DNA of 64,000 bases, taken from the NCBI GenBank assembly GCA_029204225.1, contig CM055094.1, positions 11,625,859-11,689,858 of the forward strand. Direction: 5' to 3'. The translations under genes were made by a program, and so were the position numbers. The notes beneath the pieces are model-generated. The model was not told the DNA's origin. It searched no databases and saw only the letters and a program-made list of their open reading frames with translations. The stretch is from Diphasiastrum complanatum. Lineage: Eukaryota > Streptophyta > Lycopodiopsida > Lycopodiales > Lycopodiaceae. Shown in pieces: positions 38,163-49,625 of this stretch. Numbering within the stretch: the stretch's first letter is position 1; every line of letters starts with the position of its first letter.

Positions 38163-38575
38163 AACAGTCCAGGAAATTTTTCATGAAGTAGCAGCTTGTT
38201 AATAATCATACATAATTCATCACGGGCAAACCCGTTACCTTGAAATGTATCAACCAGCGTTCGTACTTCATTAAGAAAAGTTTCTTGTTTGTTGCAACAG
38301 TACATAGCAACTATTGCTTGCGATATAATGACCTTGTATGAATTAAAAATATGTTTGTTCGAAGCCAGGTGTATATATTGCAAAAAGAGAAAGGGGAGGT
38401 CTCTTCTCTTATTATATTTGGAAAGCGGTGAATAGCCTGTAATAGGGTCGAAAGAGATTTTAATATTCAAAAAGTTTGCTGAATTCTCCGTATTATTACT
38501 CGCATCAATCTCAAGATACTCCAAAGGATATATCCAGAATGGATTATCCGTCATTCTAGGTTGGGTTTTATCCAA
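38117..38575 (-). pseudogene. reverse transcriptase C-terminal fragment (Penelope-like candidate)
   Basis: A 152-codon minus-strand frame. The pattern FLNIKISFDPITG, KYNKRRDLPFLFLQYIHLAS, then YKVIISQAIVAMYCCN and TFQGNGFARDEL matches the end-of-RT region (FLDxxI, YxKR.D, S.GVxxSQ, L...GY) of non-LTR/Penelope-like reverse transcriptases. The YxDD core lies upstream and is absent (5'-truncated). The last 15 codons lie inside the inverted repeat and are duplicated, inverted, at the right arm. Both arms end in (TC)n. Inverted terminal copies are known for Penelope-like elements, which favours that class, but the subfamily is uncertain. Confidence 0.6.
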
Positions 38576-38598
38576 GAAGCGTCCCTAGGTTAGGTTGC

Positions 38599-39423
<825 letters not shown>

Positions 39424-39509
39424 AGCGATGGCCATCTGAGGGCGCTCGAATCTGAGCCCATTTGACAGTGATGGCCATCTGAGGGTGCTCGAATCTGAGC
39501 CCATTAAAC
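39424..39509 (+). repeat. 43-bp tandem duplication
   Basis: AG(C/T)GATGGCCATCTGAGGG units at 39424 and 39467, about 93 percent identical over 43 bp. Confidence 0.9.
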
Positions 39510-41041
39510 ATGATGAAGGTTGTGGTAGCGCTACCATATATATATGAAATCGCTGAGGTAGTCAATAGTATTGATGGAATGCTACAACACGAGTCTTGAG
39601 GCACTTAATAACGTTGTCAGCGCTGAGAATTTTTGCTGAAAATCACTGACCAACGAGTAGGTGTATGTAAACTAGCATAGCACGCTGGTTTGACAGCGAT
39701 GCATGCTTTATTCCTCATAAGTTGTCACACATATGTGCTAGAAATATGTCGTTATCACAATGTACTGACGGTTGATGGAAGAAATGATTATAATCGAATG
39801 TTATCTAAGTGTATGTGTCTCAGTATCGGAAGAAAGCTCACTGCGATAATGATAATCTATGTCTCATACACCTCCACAGCATAAAAGAGCACGAAGGGGT
39901 TAGGTATACTCCGGTTGACAGCAAGTATAAGGTACGTATGACACTTGAAACATTTACACTCCAGAATTTGCTTTTAAAAGAAGACAACAAACTCATTCGA
40001 AATATACTATAAACTAATCGGACTAATCGTACACATGTCTCTATGCTATTACGTTTTCTAGAAATGGATACGGAAGGTCAATCCTCGCAATTACATACCA
40101 TGAACGTGATCGCTTCGCAGGAATCGGTCTCGTCTACCATTCAGGTCAAAAAAGCATGTATTTTCACAAGTTTCTATTAGTGTGGCTCAAAACACATGGT
40201 GACAGAGTAAGCTTGATAAAGATTTTTTTTAAACAAAGTAGTATGATATGATAAATGTGTATATTTTTCATGTAATAGATCAATGCTTGCTTTTTGAATG
40301 ATCATAACCCTGGAATCTATAGCAGGTTGTTGTCTAGACAAGGATTTGCGTACTTCTTGTGTGTTCTTGTAAGTGCATGGTTTTGTACCAAGAACTAATT
40401 CATGCATAGGATCGCAATGGCAGGGATTTGCCCCGGTCTTAGTATGAATAGGCGTACGCAAATGTTTACTTGCACTATCTTATAGCAATTTCTTGGGTAA
40501 TGTCTTAAAGCACTAGTATGACTTAAAATTGTAAGAACGATAAGTAAGGTTTGTGGACTCTTGTATTACATGGATTTGCTCAAGAAGTCATGTGCACCAT
40601 ACATTATCGGTTTATAGACAGGAGTGATGGGATGGCATGGATTTGCCACAAAACTCATGTACCGATACAAACCGCTTACACGCTCATTATTTGCTATGCT
40701 CTTTTGGCTTGTTTTCAAATGCGTAATTTGTTTTATTTAACGACACGGACCAAAAACCAGCAAACTGATCAATATGGCGGATGCCTTGATACGGTACTAA
40801 CATGGTGTGGCCGTAGTACTCATAACAAAAAAAACTAGTAAGGGAGGCCTCACTGTTGCACACAAATAGTAATTTCTCTCATCCTTACTTCGTAAAAAGA
40901 AGTTTGATCTTAATTCTTCAATTTCTCTAATACTCAGCTTTTGCAAACAATAGGATGAGCAGCAAATAATATTCCGTACCTTTCGAATCTCAGATTTTGT
41001 AATCAACTATTTTTTATGATTCGTTAAATCAGGTGAGGATC
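39510..41041. other. no gene recognised
   Basis: Short frames on both strands (for example 40177-40461 minus and 40551-40838 plus) without motifs. Confidence 0.4.
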
Positions 41042-41683
41042 TCAAGTCTCTCTTGTATTTTTTTTTTGTTTGGAGTCTGATCTATAAATTGAACCTATAA
41101 CACTAGTAGGTGCTTGAACTGGTTGAGAAGGTGTTGGAATTTCATGACTCAAAATTCTGGCTCCATCCTCGGAATGTTTAGGACCCTCAGAAGGCTCTAA
41201 ATTTTCAACAAATATAGCCATTTTAGATTTAACACGACGAACATCACTTTGAGAAGGTCTCCTACGAACATGAGAAAAGCTTGAACATCGAGGCTCAACA
41301 GACTTACATGGATCTGTTGATTTACTAGAATCAGTAACTGACTGAATTGAAGCTTTTGACTCATCACTCAATGATTCAACTTGTTCAAAAGAACAATGTT
41401 CTAATTGCGTAGAGCCTGTATTTGAAGAGGAGGACAAGGTCGAAAGATTTGACACAAGTTGAGTTACAGGCATCATTTCTTGAAAAGTACTTGCGTGAGA
41501 AATTTCAGAAGATGAACGGGTAAATGATGATGATGCCACATCATTTATGAAAACATGTTGAGAATCAGGAGTGGCTTTATAAAAAAAAAAAGCTTTCATT
41601 GAGAATATCAAATGAAGATGATGCACTTGTTGCAACGTATTGAGTTACAACCACTAGAATAGAAGAGGAGGAACTACTTGACA
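41042..41683 (-). pseudogene. Ser-rich unknown protein, frameshifted in a T-run
   Basis: A minus-strand ATG at about 41683 opens MSSSSSSSILVVVTQYVATS and continues in frame to FDILNES, where an 11-T run (minus view, about 41590-41580) shifts the frame. The long downstream frame then runs to 41042 as a Ser/Thr-rich chain (SSSFTRSSSEISHAS, SNLSTLSSSSNTGS) with a basic patch HVRRRPSQSDVRRVKSK. It probably has low structural complexity and no recognised domain. It starts ~30 bp from one copy of the 19-bp palindrome (41714) and is divergent from the methyltransferase-like gene at 43.05 kb, with the palindrome array between. A functional link is inferred from that arrangement only. Confidence 0.4.
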
Positions 41684-41713
41684 TCGTAACCTTAAAAAAA
41701 AATTAACTATGTA

Positions 41714-41799
41714 CTTATGCTAAGCATAGACTCGTTAAAATAGTTAACACATAAAACTAAATGTGCTCCAAACTTAACTACAACCTATGGTGGTCATAG
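41714..41799. repeat. two copies of the 19-bp palindrome next to the Ser-rich gene
   Basis: ACTTATGCTAAGCATAGAC at 41713-41731 and a degenerate ACCTATGGTGGTCATAG at 41783-41799, related to the array at 42.4-42.8 kb. Confidence 0.75.
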
Positions 41800-41984
41800 A
41801 ACAAATAAAAAGTATGCGAACCTCAATAGACGTAAACAAGAAAAACAACTAAATGCAAATGAGCAACAACCCTGGAAAGTAACTGGTTAATTGAAATTTC
41901 CAGCAACTACCATGCCTTAAAGACTGTTTGGCAGCATCCTTAGGGTTAGGGTTGACCCAAGAGTAGGTTTAGGTTTGGACGGTC

Positions 41985-42125
41985 TCGGTTGAAGCTGGAG
42001 GTCGGTGTGAGGTGAGGTGAGTTGCGACGCCTCGGTCCCGACGCAAGCTCGAGGTCGGCGAGAAGTGAGTTGAGACGCAAGCTCGAGGTCGGTGAGAAGT
42101 GAGAAGTGAGTTGAGTCTCATGCTC
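41985..42125 (+). repeat. ~34-bp GC-rich tandem repeat
   Basis: GACGCAAGCTCGAGGTCGG occurs near 42040 and 42074, followed by GAGAAGTGAG repeats. A diverged unit precedes it. Open frames across it are short. Confidence 0.7.
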
Positions 42126-42329
42126 CAAATGGGCATGAGGCGGGGGTCTGGAAAAGAAAGCATTTAAGGACCGTAGTCCAAGCATAACTCACCTCATATA
42201 CGAATTTAGAAGCACACATGCTGCCAGAGCTCTCGCTGTGACAAAGTCACAGATTTCTATAGTATCTTGTATACGTTGTCGCTATCACATTTTTTGACAG
42301 TAAGATTATTGTCATTTTTTAACTTTGTT

Positions 42330-42346
42330 CTATGCTTAGCATGGGT
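42330..42346. repeat. isolated palindrome copy
   Basis: CTATGCTTAGCATGGGT, one outlying copy of the 19-bp palindrome ~66 bp before the dense array. Confidence 0.75.
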
Positions 42347-42411
42347 ACTAAATTATTGCATTACTAAATATTCAGGTTTTAGCTAGTGTTCATTTTCTTG
42401 AAACTTGGGTG

Positions 42412-42825
42412 ACCTATGCTCAGCATAGGTGGCTGCACGAGTCCTCTTCTCTAACCTATGCTGAGCATAGGTTGTGTTCAGGTCCTAAGTGACAACCTAT
42501 GCTCAGGATAGAATGCCGTTGGGATGTTTCTATTCTTACCATGTTTCGACTTATGCTGACCAGAGGATGCATCCTTGGTCCTCCTCTAACCTATGCTCAA
42601 CATAGGTCGTCACTCGCACTCTCTAGTCCCACCTATGCTCAACATAGGATGTCTTCGCATGCTACTTGCTAACCTATGCTTAGCATAGGTTAGAAGAGGA
42701 CTATTGACGCAACCTATGCTAAGCACAAGTCAATAGGTGATAAGAATAGAAACATCACGTCGACATCCTATGCTGAGCATAGGTTGTTACACAGGAGCCG
42801 AACACAACCCGTGCTCAACATAGGT
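42412..42825. repeat. array of ten 19-bp palindromes inside a ~410-bp inverted repeat
   Basis: The consensus ACCTATGCTNAGCATAGGT starts at 42412, 42454, 42495, 42549, 42589, 42631, 42672, 42712, 42766 and 42807. Intervals are 42, 41, 54, 40, 42, 41, 40, 54 and 41 bp, which mirror around the copy at 42631. The spacers are also inverted copies: GATGTTTCTATTCTTACC (about 42523) pairs with GATAAGAATAGAAACATC (about 42739), and TTGTGTTCAGGTCCT (about 42471) pairs with AGGAGCCGAACACAA (about 42793). It is therefore a long imperfect hairpin built of smaller palindromes. It sits between the divergent frames at 41.68 and 43.05 kb. Roles as protein-binding sites, a bidirectional promoter, an origin-like element or a transposon end are all possible. 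Confidence 0.9.
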
Positions 42826-43444
42826 CGTTACTCGTATTTTTCCCATTTTACAAGGCTTAGTCTAAGAAAAGTGAAACTTTTCAGATGTTTTAGTAGGAAA
42901 ATGTGTTGGATTTTTTTTTTTATGATTTTTAGAGATTTTTCACAAAAACTGCTTGTCTATTTAAAGTTTTCGGTATTTTCATTAAGGTGATGTTTGAAAT
43001 TTTCCTAAAGAATCTTTTTCACTAGAGATTCTCGATAATCTTCGAAATGTCGAAGATTTCTTTTAAAATTTTGGGTAAACCTCAAGATATTCCACTGAAA
43101 GATAAGAAGAAATCCATGTACTACTTCACCAAAGGGGTCAACAACACATAGCTATCTAAGCTTTTTATTTAGTTAGATAAGAAGCTTCGTAGGAGAGACT
43201 CACAGTTCAAAATTCAAGAAAGATTGCTTACTGATCAACCAGATGAGGATGCGGAAGAAGGTTTTGTGAATGTGCTTGTAAAGGAGACGGATAAGTCTCG
43301 TTCTATTTTCATTCTGAATGAGACTATGATAAAGATTCTACTTTTCCAGGACGAAGCCATCAAAGCCTATTTTGATAAAACTCTAGTTACTTTCGTGTGT
43401 AATTATAAAACATTTTTTTTTTTTTATGTTTGTTTACTTTTGTT

Positions 43445-43461
43445 CCATGCTTAGCATAGTG
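43445..43461. repeat. palindrome copy inside the gene
   Basis: CCATGCTTAGCATAGTGG, a near copy of the 19-bp motif in the presumed first intron of the methyltransferase-like gene. Confidence 0.75.
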
Positions 43462-45040
43462 GTTACTACTAAGAACTTTTATGTAAAAAACATTTTTGTA
43501 AATTGAGTTGTCATGTGTTGTGAGCATAGCCAGTGCAAATGCCTAAATTATTTTTTAAATTTGTTTTTTGTTTCTGTCCAGAGCATGAAACAATGCTTAA
43601 AAATGGTTCTAGCTGCTATTGTTGAGGGAAAAGATCCGGTCTACTCATTACGGAGTTCAAAAGGTGTATCTATTGGACCTCGCAAGCCTGCTTCTACCAC
43701 CGCTCAGGTCACAAAGCCAGCCTCTGAAAACGTTGAGGATGATATTGTAGCAGTCCCTCATCCCCCAAAAAAAAGATCTCATAATATATCTGAGTCCACT
43801 CCCACTAGACCCAAGTCACGCCCAAAGACCATGGCTACGCATCGCCACAAGTCCATTCCATGTGCTAAAAGCAAGAAAGCCGCGATTGAACAGTCGATGT
43901 CCTTACCTGGTGCCTCCATCCACCCCTTGCAAGATACCTTTGAGCTGCTAAATTAAGGGGAGATATTCATAAAACAAAAAAAAATTAAAGAAACAACTTT
44001 AATTTTAGATATAAATCAATGTGATAGGCCACCTGTAGACCCAATAACAGGAGACATGCCAATGGAAGCAAGAGAACCAAATGAAACACATGTACATAAC
44101 TTAAAAATAAAATTTAACGATCATACACATGCCATAGTTACTCCTTTTGTTGTTTTGGTTGATCCCAACGAATGCAACGATGTTGCAAATTTTGATTTTT
44201 CTTTATTAGATTCATATCATTTTTTTGTTCTTGTGGGCATACACAGTTTACAAATCCGAAAACAGTTATCTCAAGAGTATCCCCATATTCCATCTTTCCG
44301 AACTGTGAGTGCAATTGCTTTGTTGGTCTGATAGTGGAAGAAGCAAAATTATTGGCTTGGGACCATAACATTGATCAAGATTATCAAATGAAAATAACTG
44401 CCATTCAAAGAATTTGATTCTTTCACAAAGAATACACGAGAGTCTCCAAAACAGAAGATGTGAATCAACTTGAGCTGAAAGCACTCTGTGCTCAAGAGAC
44501 AGGCTTGCCTTTTGATTCGAAAAATCCTACGCAAAGCCTTACAAAATATGATAATTTTTTTCAGCTTGCTATTCGCAGTGGCCAGGTAGTTTTTTTTTCT
44601 ATGCTCGTCATGGAATGCTCTGGTCATAATATATGTTATAATCCTTTTAAATTGTTCTTATCAAACTAAAATTTTGAACTCAATTTTAATACTACCTAAA
44701 TTCCTTATCAAATAAATTTTTTTTTTATTTTAGGTGTGGGCCCTTGTTGATAGAATTTTTGACAAATGGAAAACATTTCAAAAAGGCCAACCTGCTCAGG
44801 GTGCCTCGAAGTCAAAGAAAAAAGTTGTCAACACTCAAACTCTGAAGCCATTTTGTTGGATTTTCAACAATTATACTTTCTAAATGCAAGCATAGATTAT
44901 TTATGAAAGCTCAAAAAGCTCTTGTGATAGGGTTAAATTGTCAAGATTTTGATGAGTGCCAGAGGCTTTATCCTCTGAGCAGCCGAAATGAACCTTTGAG
45001 TCCATTTCTAATTTTGTTTAGAGACGTGGTATTTATTTCA

Positions 45041-45194
45041 CCCATGCTTAGCATAGGTGCTTATTAATTGGTTTTTTTCTATATTATATGTCTCCTATGC
45101 TAAGCATAGCTTTTTCTTTATTTAATTTAATTTTTTTGATAAGTTAAGTCTCCTATTCTATTTTATATTTTTTGTCTCTCATGCTAAGCATAGC
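45041..45194. repeat. three palindrome copies in an intron
   Basis: CCCATGCTTAGCATAGGT (45041), TCCTATGCTAAGCATAGC (45093) and CTCATGCTAAGCATAGC (45178) lie within the intron before the exon at 45209, spaced 52 and 85 bp. Confidence 0.8.
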
Positions 45195-46433
45195 TTTTTC
45201 TTTTTTAGTCTCTTGAAGATAAGAAAAACAAAGTCCTTCCAGAGCAATTCAAAAGATATATTCTGAAGGCAAAAATAGAAAAAAGGAACAGGGAGAGATT
45301 AGCACGGGGTGAGACCATTGCGGAGGAGGATCCATTAGAGACCTACCTTCCCAAAAGTGTCAATGATCAACCATGCTTTCACCGGTTGAGAAGGGCGATT
45401 GTAGAGAAATTTCAAAAATTTAAAAAAAAAAGGGCCTTATACACTCTGCATTGCCGATATACCATATGGATTTCAGATAAAGGAATCATTAAATAACGAT
45501 TCTCCCTTCAAATTCACTGAAATCCATAGTTTTATGCAGGGTTTTTTTGAAGTCACAACTTCTCCAATTTGGAGAGTTATTATTTTTCATTCTTCTTGGC
45601 AGTCAACTTCAATACATAAAGCTCTATTAACTTTTTGTAATGAGGGAATATAAAATGTTGTATGGTAAGTTTTTAAGTTCTTGAATAATTAGTTCATATT
45701 TTAATTCATAATTATATTTAAAAATTCTAATTTTAAAGTTAAATTTTTTTATTTATTTTATTTGTAATGTTCCATGTCAGGTACAAGCCCAATATTAGGA
45801 ACTTAGGAGGAGCACGACTTTGCAATGAAATAGAATACATAACCATCGGTTATTAATCTTTGGATGGCAAACGTTCGATGCTTCATTACAACACTTTTGG
45901 ACTGACAAGTTTTGGAAACTTGTTTCAGTATCCAACCGTGACCAAGAAACTAAAGAATCCAATGACGGGTTCCATGGTTTGTCTTTACCAAAAGCCACAA
46001 CAATTTATTAATCATTTAATTGATATTTTTTTCTCACCCAACTGATTGGGTATTGGATTTATTTAGCATTAGCGGCACTACGAGCGCATGTGCTGTTCAG
46101 AAAGGCAAACATGTTGTTGTAGTAGATTTAGATTCTAATTTAGTTAATTTTGTAAAAATGAGAATGAAATCTCTTTCAGTATTCTCAGATGAATTATCTG
46201 AGGTGGGAAAGAGTTTAGATAGCGAGGATTCAATAATTCTCTTGTCTAAGGAACCTCAGCCTCCTGCTAGCGGAAAAGTAGACGACACAAGAGAATTTGT
46301 TGATGTCTTGGTTCAAGATTATAATGTGGTTACGGTAGTCGATGACACTGTAGAAGAGGTGTCACTTGAAACTACAGTGGCTACTCAAGAAAAAGAAAAA
46401 GATGTAAATGATCTCGATGATTTTTTAGAATAA

Positions 46434-47208
46434 AAAATTCTCTTTTGTTTCAAAAAATAATTGCGTTTATATTTTTTGATGTATTGTGTTTTGAAATCTT
46501 TTTGATTGATTTTTTTTTTTTAATGATTTAAAATTAAGAATTTGAAATATTTTAAAAACTTATAACATTGATAATCATTACCAAAACTAAAATTGTAACG
46601 ATTTGTCAAGTTTATAATATTTTAATTTTGGATGTGTTTTTATAATATTTTTTGTAAAAAAAATTATTGTTAGGAATTTAAAAAATGAAAAGATTTTTAT
46701 CAGGGTGATTTAAATATTTTCATAAATCATTTAATCTCGATTATTGTATAGTAATTTTATTTGCGTTTATTTAATGTTTAAATATTCAATGAACTTACAT
46801 AGGTATAAGTAAAGATTTTAAAAAATTTAAAACTTTAAAAATTCTGATTAAAATTTTTATCATAATTTAAAAAATATTTTTTTCGATTGAAGAAATGTAA
46901 TTAAAAATTTTTTTTAGATTCCAAAAAAAAAAACTATAACTTTTGTTTTAAATAAGCCAAAAAAGATTTTTAGTTATTTTGGTGGTTGTGTATCTAATGA
47001 TTTTATTTTGAATAGTATTATTATTTCATATAAGCTAATTTTAAGTTATTTATGAAAATCTATTGACCAAATTTTTGTAGCTTGAATTATTTTCTTGTAA
47101 AATACAAAAAAAAAAAAATTAACATTACAATATATTTATTTGAAGCATTTTAAAATTGGATACTTTTTAAAAAAAATTAAAAAATTTGAAAAAAAATGGG
47201 TCTCCATG
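46434..47208. other. very AT-rich intergenic sequence
   Basis: A/T homopolymer-rich, no frames of note. It separates the 3' ends of the plus-strand methyltransferase-like gene and the minus-strand Helitron Rep (tail to tail). Confidence 0.6.
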
Positions 47209-49625
47209 TCATTTCTCTTTTTTTTGGTCATCGTGTTTTAACCATCTGTTGTAAGGTACAATCCAACGATTATACAACTCCACTCCACGTACCTTGATTG
47301 TTTTGTTATCGTTTCTGCGTCTATAAGATAAATAACCATTCACTATCGTGGTTTCGTCAACAAATTGTCTTGGATAATGTTTTGAACACTTGTCGTCTTT
47401 CATGCAAGAAGAGTTTGAAAATCTCATACCACATGGACCATGCAACATGCAACTCTTAACAATCCCAAACAACTCTTCATCATTTTTCTCATTAGGGATT
47501 TTTGCACTGACAATGGCATCATATTCTACAGTTGTGCATGGTTTGCTGGCCTCATCCAATATAATGAGTATGTGTGCATGAGGCAACCCTCTCTTTTGAA
47601 ATTCAACAACATGTATTCTTCCAATAACACATCCAAATATTCCATCCTTCTTTAACAACTCCATCAACCGCTGCAACTTCATGTTGAAGACTCTCGAGAC
47701 CAAGTCAGGACGATCTGTTGGAACTTGTTGGAATTGCAACTCTCTTTTGATCTCCAACCAATTTGGATTGGTAGTAATTGTAATAAATAAATTTGGAGGA
47801 CCCAATTCTCTGACAACTGCCATTGCATCTTGATACAACTATTGCATATGACGTGGTGATCTGATGCACGAAGACGGAAAAACAATGCGTTGTCCTATGC
47901 CATCAGTTGTTTGTGCACCAATAGCATCAACGACACCACTACGAATTTCTCTACGAAATTTAGACTGATATTTATATATAAAGTGCATGTTTTCTTGGAC
48001 ATTCTTTGCCAACTGGTCACACATGTATTCTTGGAATAGTTTGCCACCCAAATGGATTGGAGAGACACGGTCTTTTCTCACTTGTAAATGATAGCAATAA
48101 AACTCAAGTTCAATGACTCTATTTCTTTTTGAATGGGAACCCTCAACCAAGCCATCATCATCGTTATCTCCAATCTCATTATCGACACTATGAAGTGGGT
48201 TTTCAACATCTAGACTTACATGGCTAGAGTTGCACGATACTTGTCCATGAGATATTTCAGCATGCCAACCACCAGTTCCAAAGGGAAGTAACGACACATA
48301 ATGCAACACATCACAGGAGGAATGCAACTGACTAATTTTTTGCAATCGGTCTTCCATTGAAAGGAGTATTATGTCACGTCAAAAGGGATATCATCCAATA
48401 GCATCAAGATTGCAATTTCATTCATTGTGGGAGAGTTGTACTGTCTATGTTCTCTACTGTCCAAATTTTTCAAAACTATGCGCAGACGTAGGTCCACTGT
48501 AGGGTGGATACGCATGATTTCCCAAGCACTCTTGAACAACTTGCAAAATGGACTTATCTCCATCAGCATCTGTTGCAACATCTTTAGCACATCACGATGA
48601 AGTTTAGGATTAAGAGACATCCTATGATTCAATTGCATCTCTTCACCATCCATCACGTATATTTGTGAAAACGAAGGAGAGGCCCCGGGTAATAGACCAC
48701 TAATTCGATGACACAATCGTCCAAAAACCCTAAAGTTGTAAGCCCCTCCCCTAGAATTTGCAGTCGATTTATCAACTTTAACACCAAGAAAAAGAATGCA
48801 AGACAATTGTTAAAACCTCGTATGTACTTTCGAAAGTGGATTCCGTCATCATCTTCAAATGTATACAATCGAAATAGATCCTCTGGTGGTGGAGGTAGCA
48901 GTGGTAGCTTTACCTTTCCTCTCATGCAATAAGATCCACTATTAACTTTAGGTTTCCATCTTAAAGCTGAACAATGTGGACAGAGGAAAGTCATCTCTCC
49001 AAAATCAAGACATGTAGGCGCTTCATGAGAGCATGCAACCCTAAACAACCGAGGCATTAAAAATCCTCTGCCTTTCCTTCTCATATTGACATAAGTATTA
49101 GAAACACCTGTTGTTCTAGTAATGGTTTCACAACTCTCGAGAATAGCTCTTTCAACATAAGAAGAATCGACCACATGGTCCTGCATATCAACATCGGATC
49201 TTCTTACACTGGAAAGCTCACCAATGCCCCTTGTCCCATTATCATTCCTTACTTCCATGCTCGCTGCTCAAAAAAGAGCAACGAGCATAGCTTTTTGCTT
49301 TGCTCGTCGACGTCGAGCAAGTTTGTTTTTTTCTTTCTGTCCTTGATTCTTCTTTAGGAGTTTTGTAGGAGGGGTGTGTTCACACTTGTTCCAGAGTCAC
49401 CAATCCAATTGGTGTCAATGATGTCATCCTTGAATGTCCACCGCTTTGAACTTCATAAACACCACCAAGATTACATTGTGCCTGAATGTTTGTTGTTTCA
49501 ACACTTGAACATTCTGAAATGTCTCTCCTAGTATTCTCACTTGTCAACTCTCTTTCTTCAACTCAAAAAAGCGATTCAAGAACTTTTTTCTTTGCTTGTC
49601 GTCGTCGAGCAAGCCTTCATTTCTT
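47209..49625 (-). pseudogene. Helitron Rep (HUH) protein, truncated and frameshifted
   Basis: Helitrons are rolling-circle DNA transposons whose protein joins an HUH nuclease (Rep) to a helicase. From the minus-strand 5' side: two copies of a basic module (ARRRQAKKKVLESLF near 49600; ARRRRAKQKAMLVALF near 49300); the N-terminal domain FGEMTFLCPHCSALRWKPKV, KVKLPLLPPPPEDLFRLYTF and HFRKYIRGFNNCLAF (49258-48800); in another frame FLGVKVDKSTANSRGGAYNF and GRLCHRISGLLPG; GGKLFQEYMCDQLAKN and YKYQSKFRREIRSGVVDAIG; an in-frame stop at 47839; then YQDAMAVVRELGPPNLFITI, NPNWLEI and FQKRGLPHAHILIILDEAS with the HUH core HAH. It stops near ELYNRWIVPYNRWL. The Rep tyrosine region beyond and the whole helicase are missing. 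No Helitron termini (5' TC, 3' hairpin plus CTRR) were identified. Confidence 0.93.

Larger units (their letters stand above)
43047..46433 (+). pseudogene. ParB-like / DNA N6-N4 methyltransferase gene with introns, damaged
   Basis: A multi-exon plus-strand gene. Exon 1 starts MSKISFKILGKPQDIPLKDK (43047), with two in-frame TAG, then RLLTDQPDEDAEEGFVNVLV. An exon from 43582 encodes a Lys/Pro-rich linker. About 44003-44585 is ParB-like: LDINQCDRPPVDP, NETHVHNLKIKF, VTPFVVLVDP, YHFFVLVGIHSLQ, then (frameshift ~44305) GLIVEEAKLLAWDHN. Exon 44734 reads VWALVDRIFDKWKTFQKG. Exon 45209-45664: after a poly-A frameshift, CIADIPYGFQIKES (DPPY-like motif IV), FEVTTSPIWRVIIFHSSWQS. A phase-2 intron (TG|GTAAGT ... 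CAG|G) restores Trp. Exon 45781: QKPQQFINHLIDIFF, then frameshift, SPTDWVLDLFSISGTTSACA (the DPFxGSGTT motif) and VVVVDLDSNLVNFVKMRM, then an acidic tail. Motif IV before motif I fits the N4/N6 methylase fold. There are at least three frameshifts and several stops. Splicing, domain calls and loss of function are inferred. Confidence 0.65.

Noticed and set aside
42412-42825. CRISPR array (regular ~41-bp spacing of a 19-bp palindrome)
   Set aside because: Spacers are not unique; they are inverted copies of one another, the repeats are degenerate, and the context is eukaryotic.
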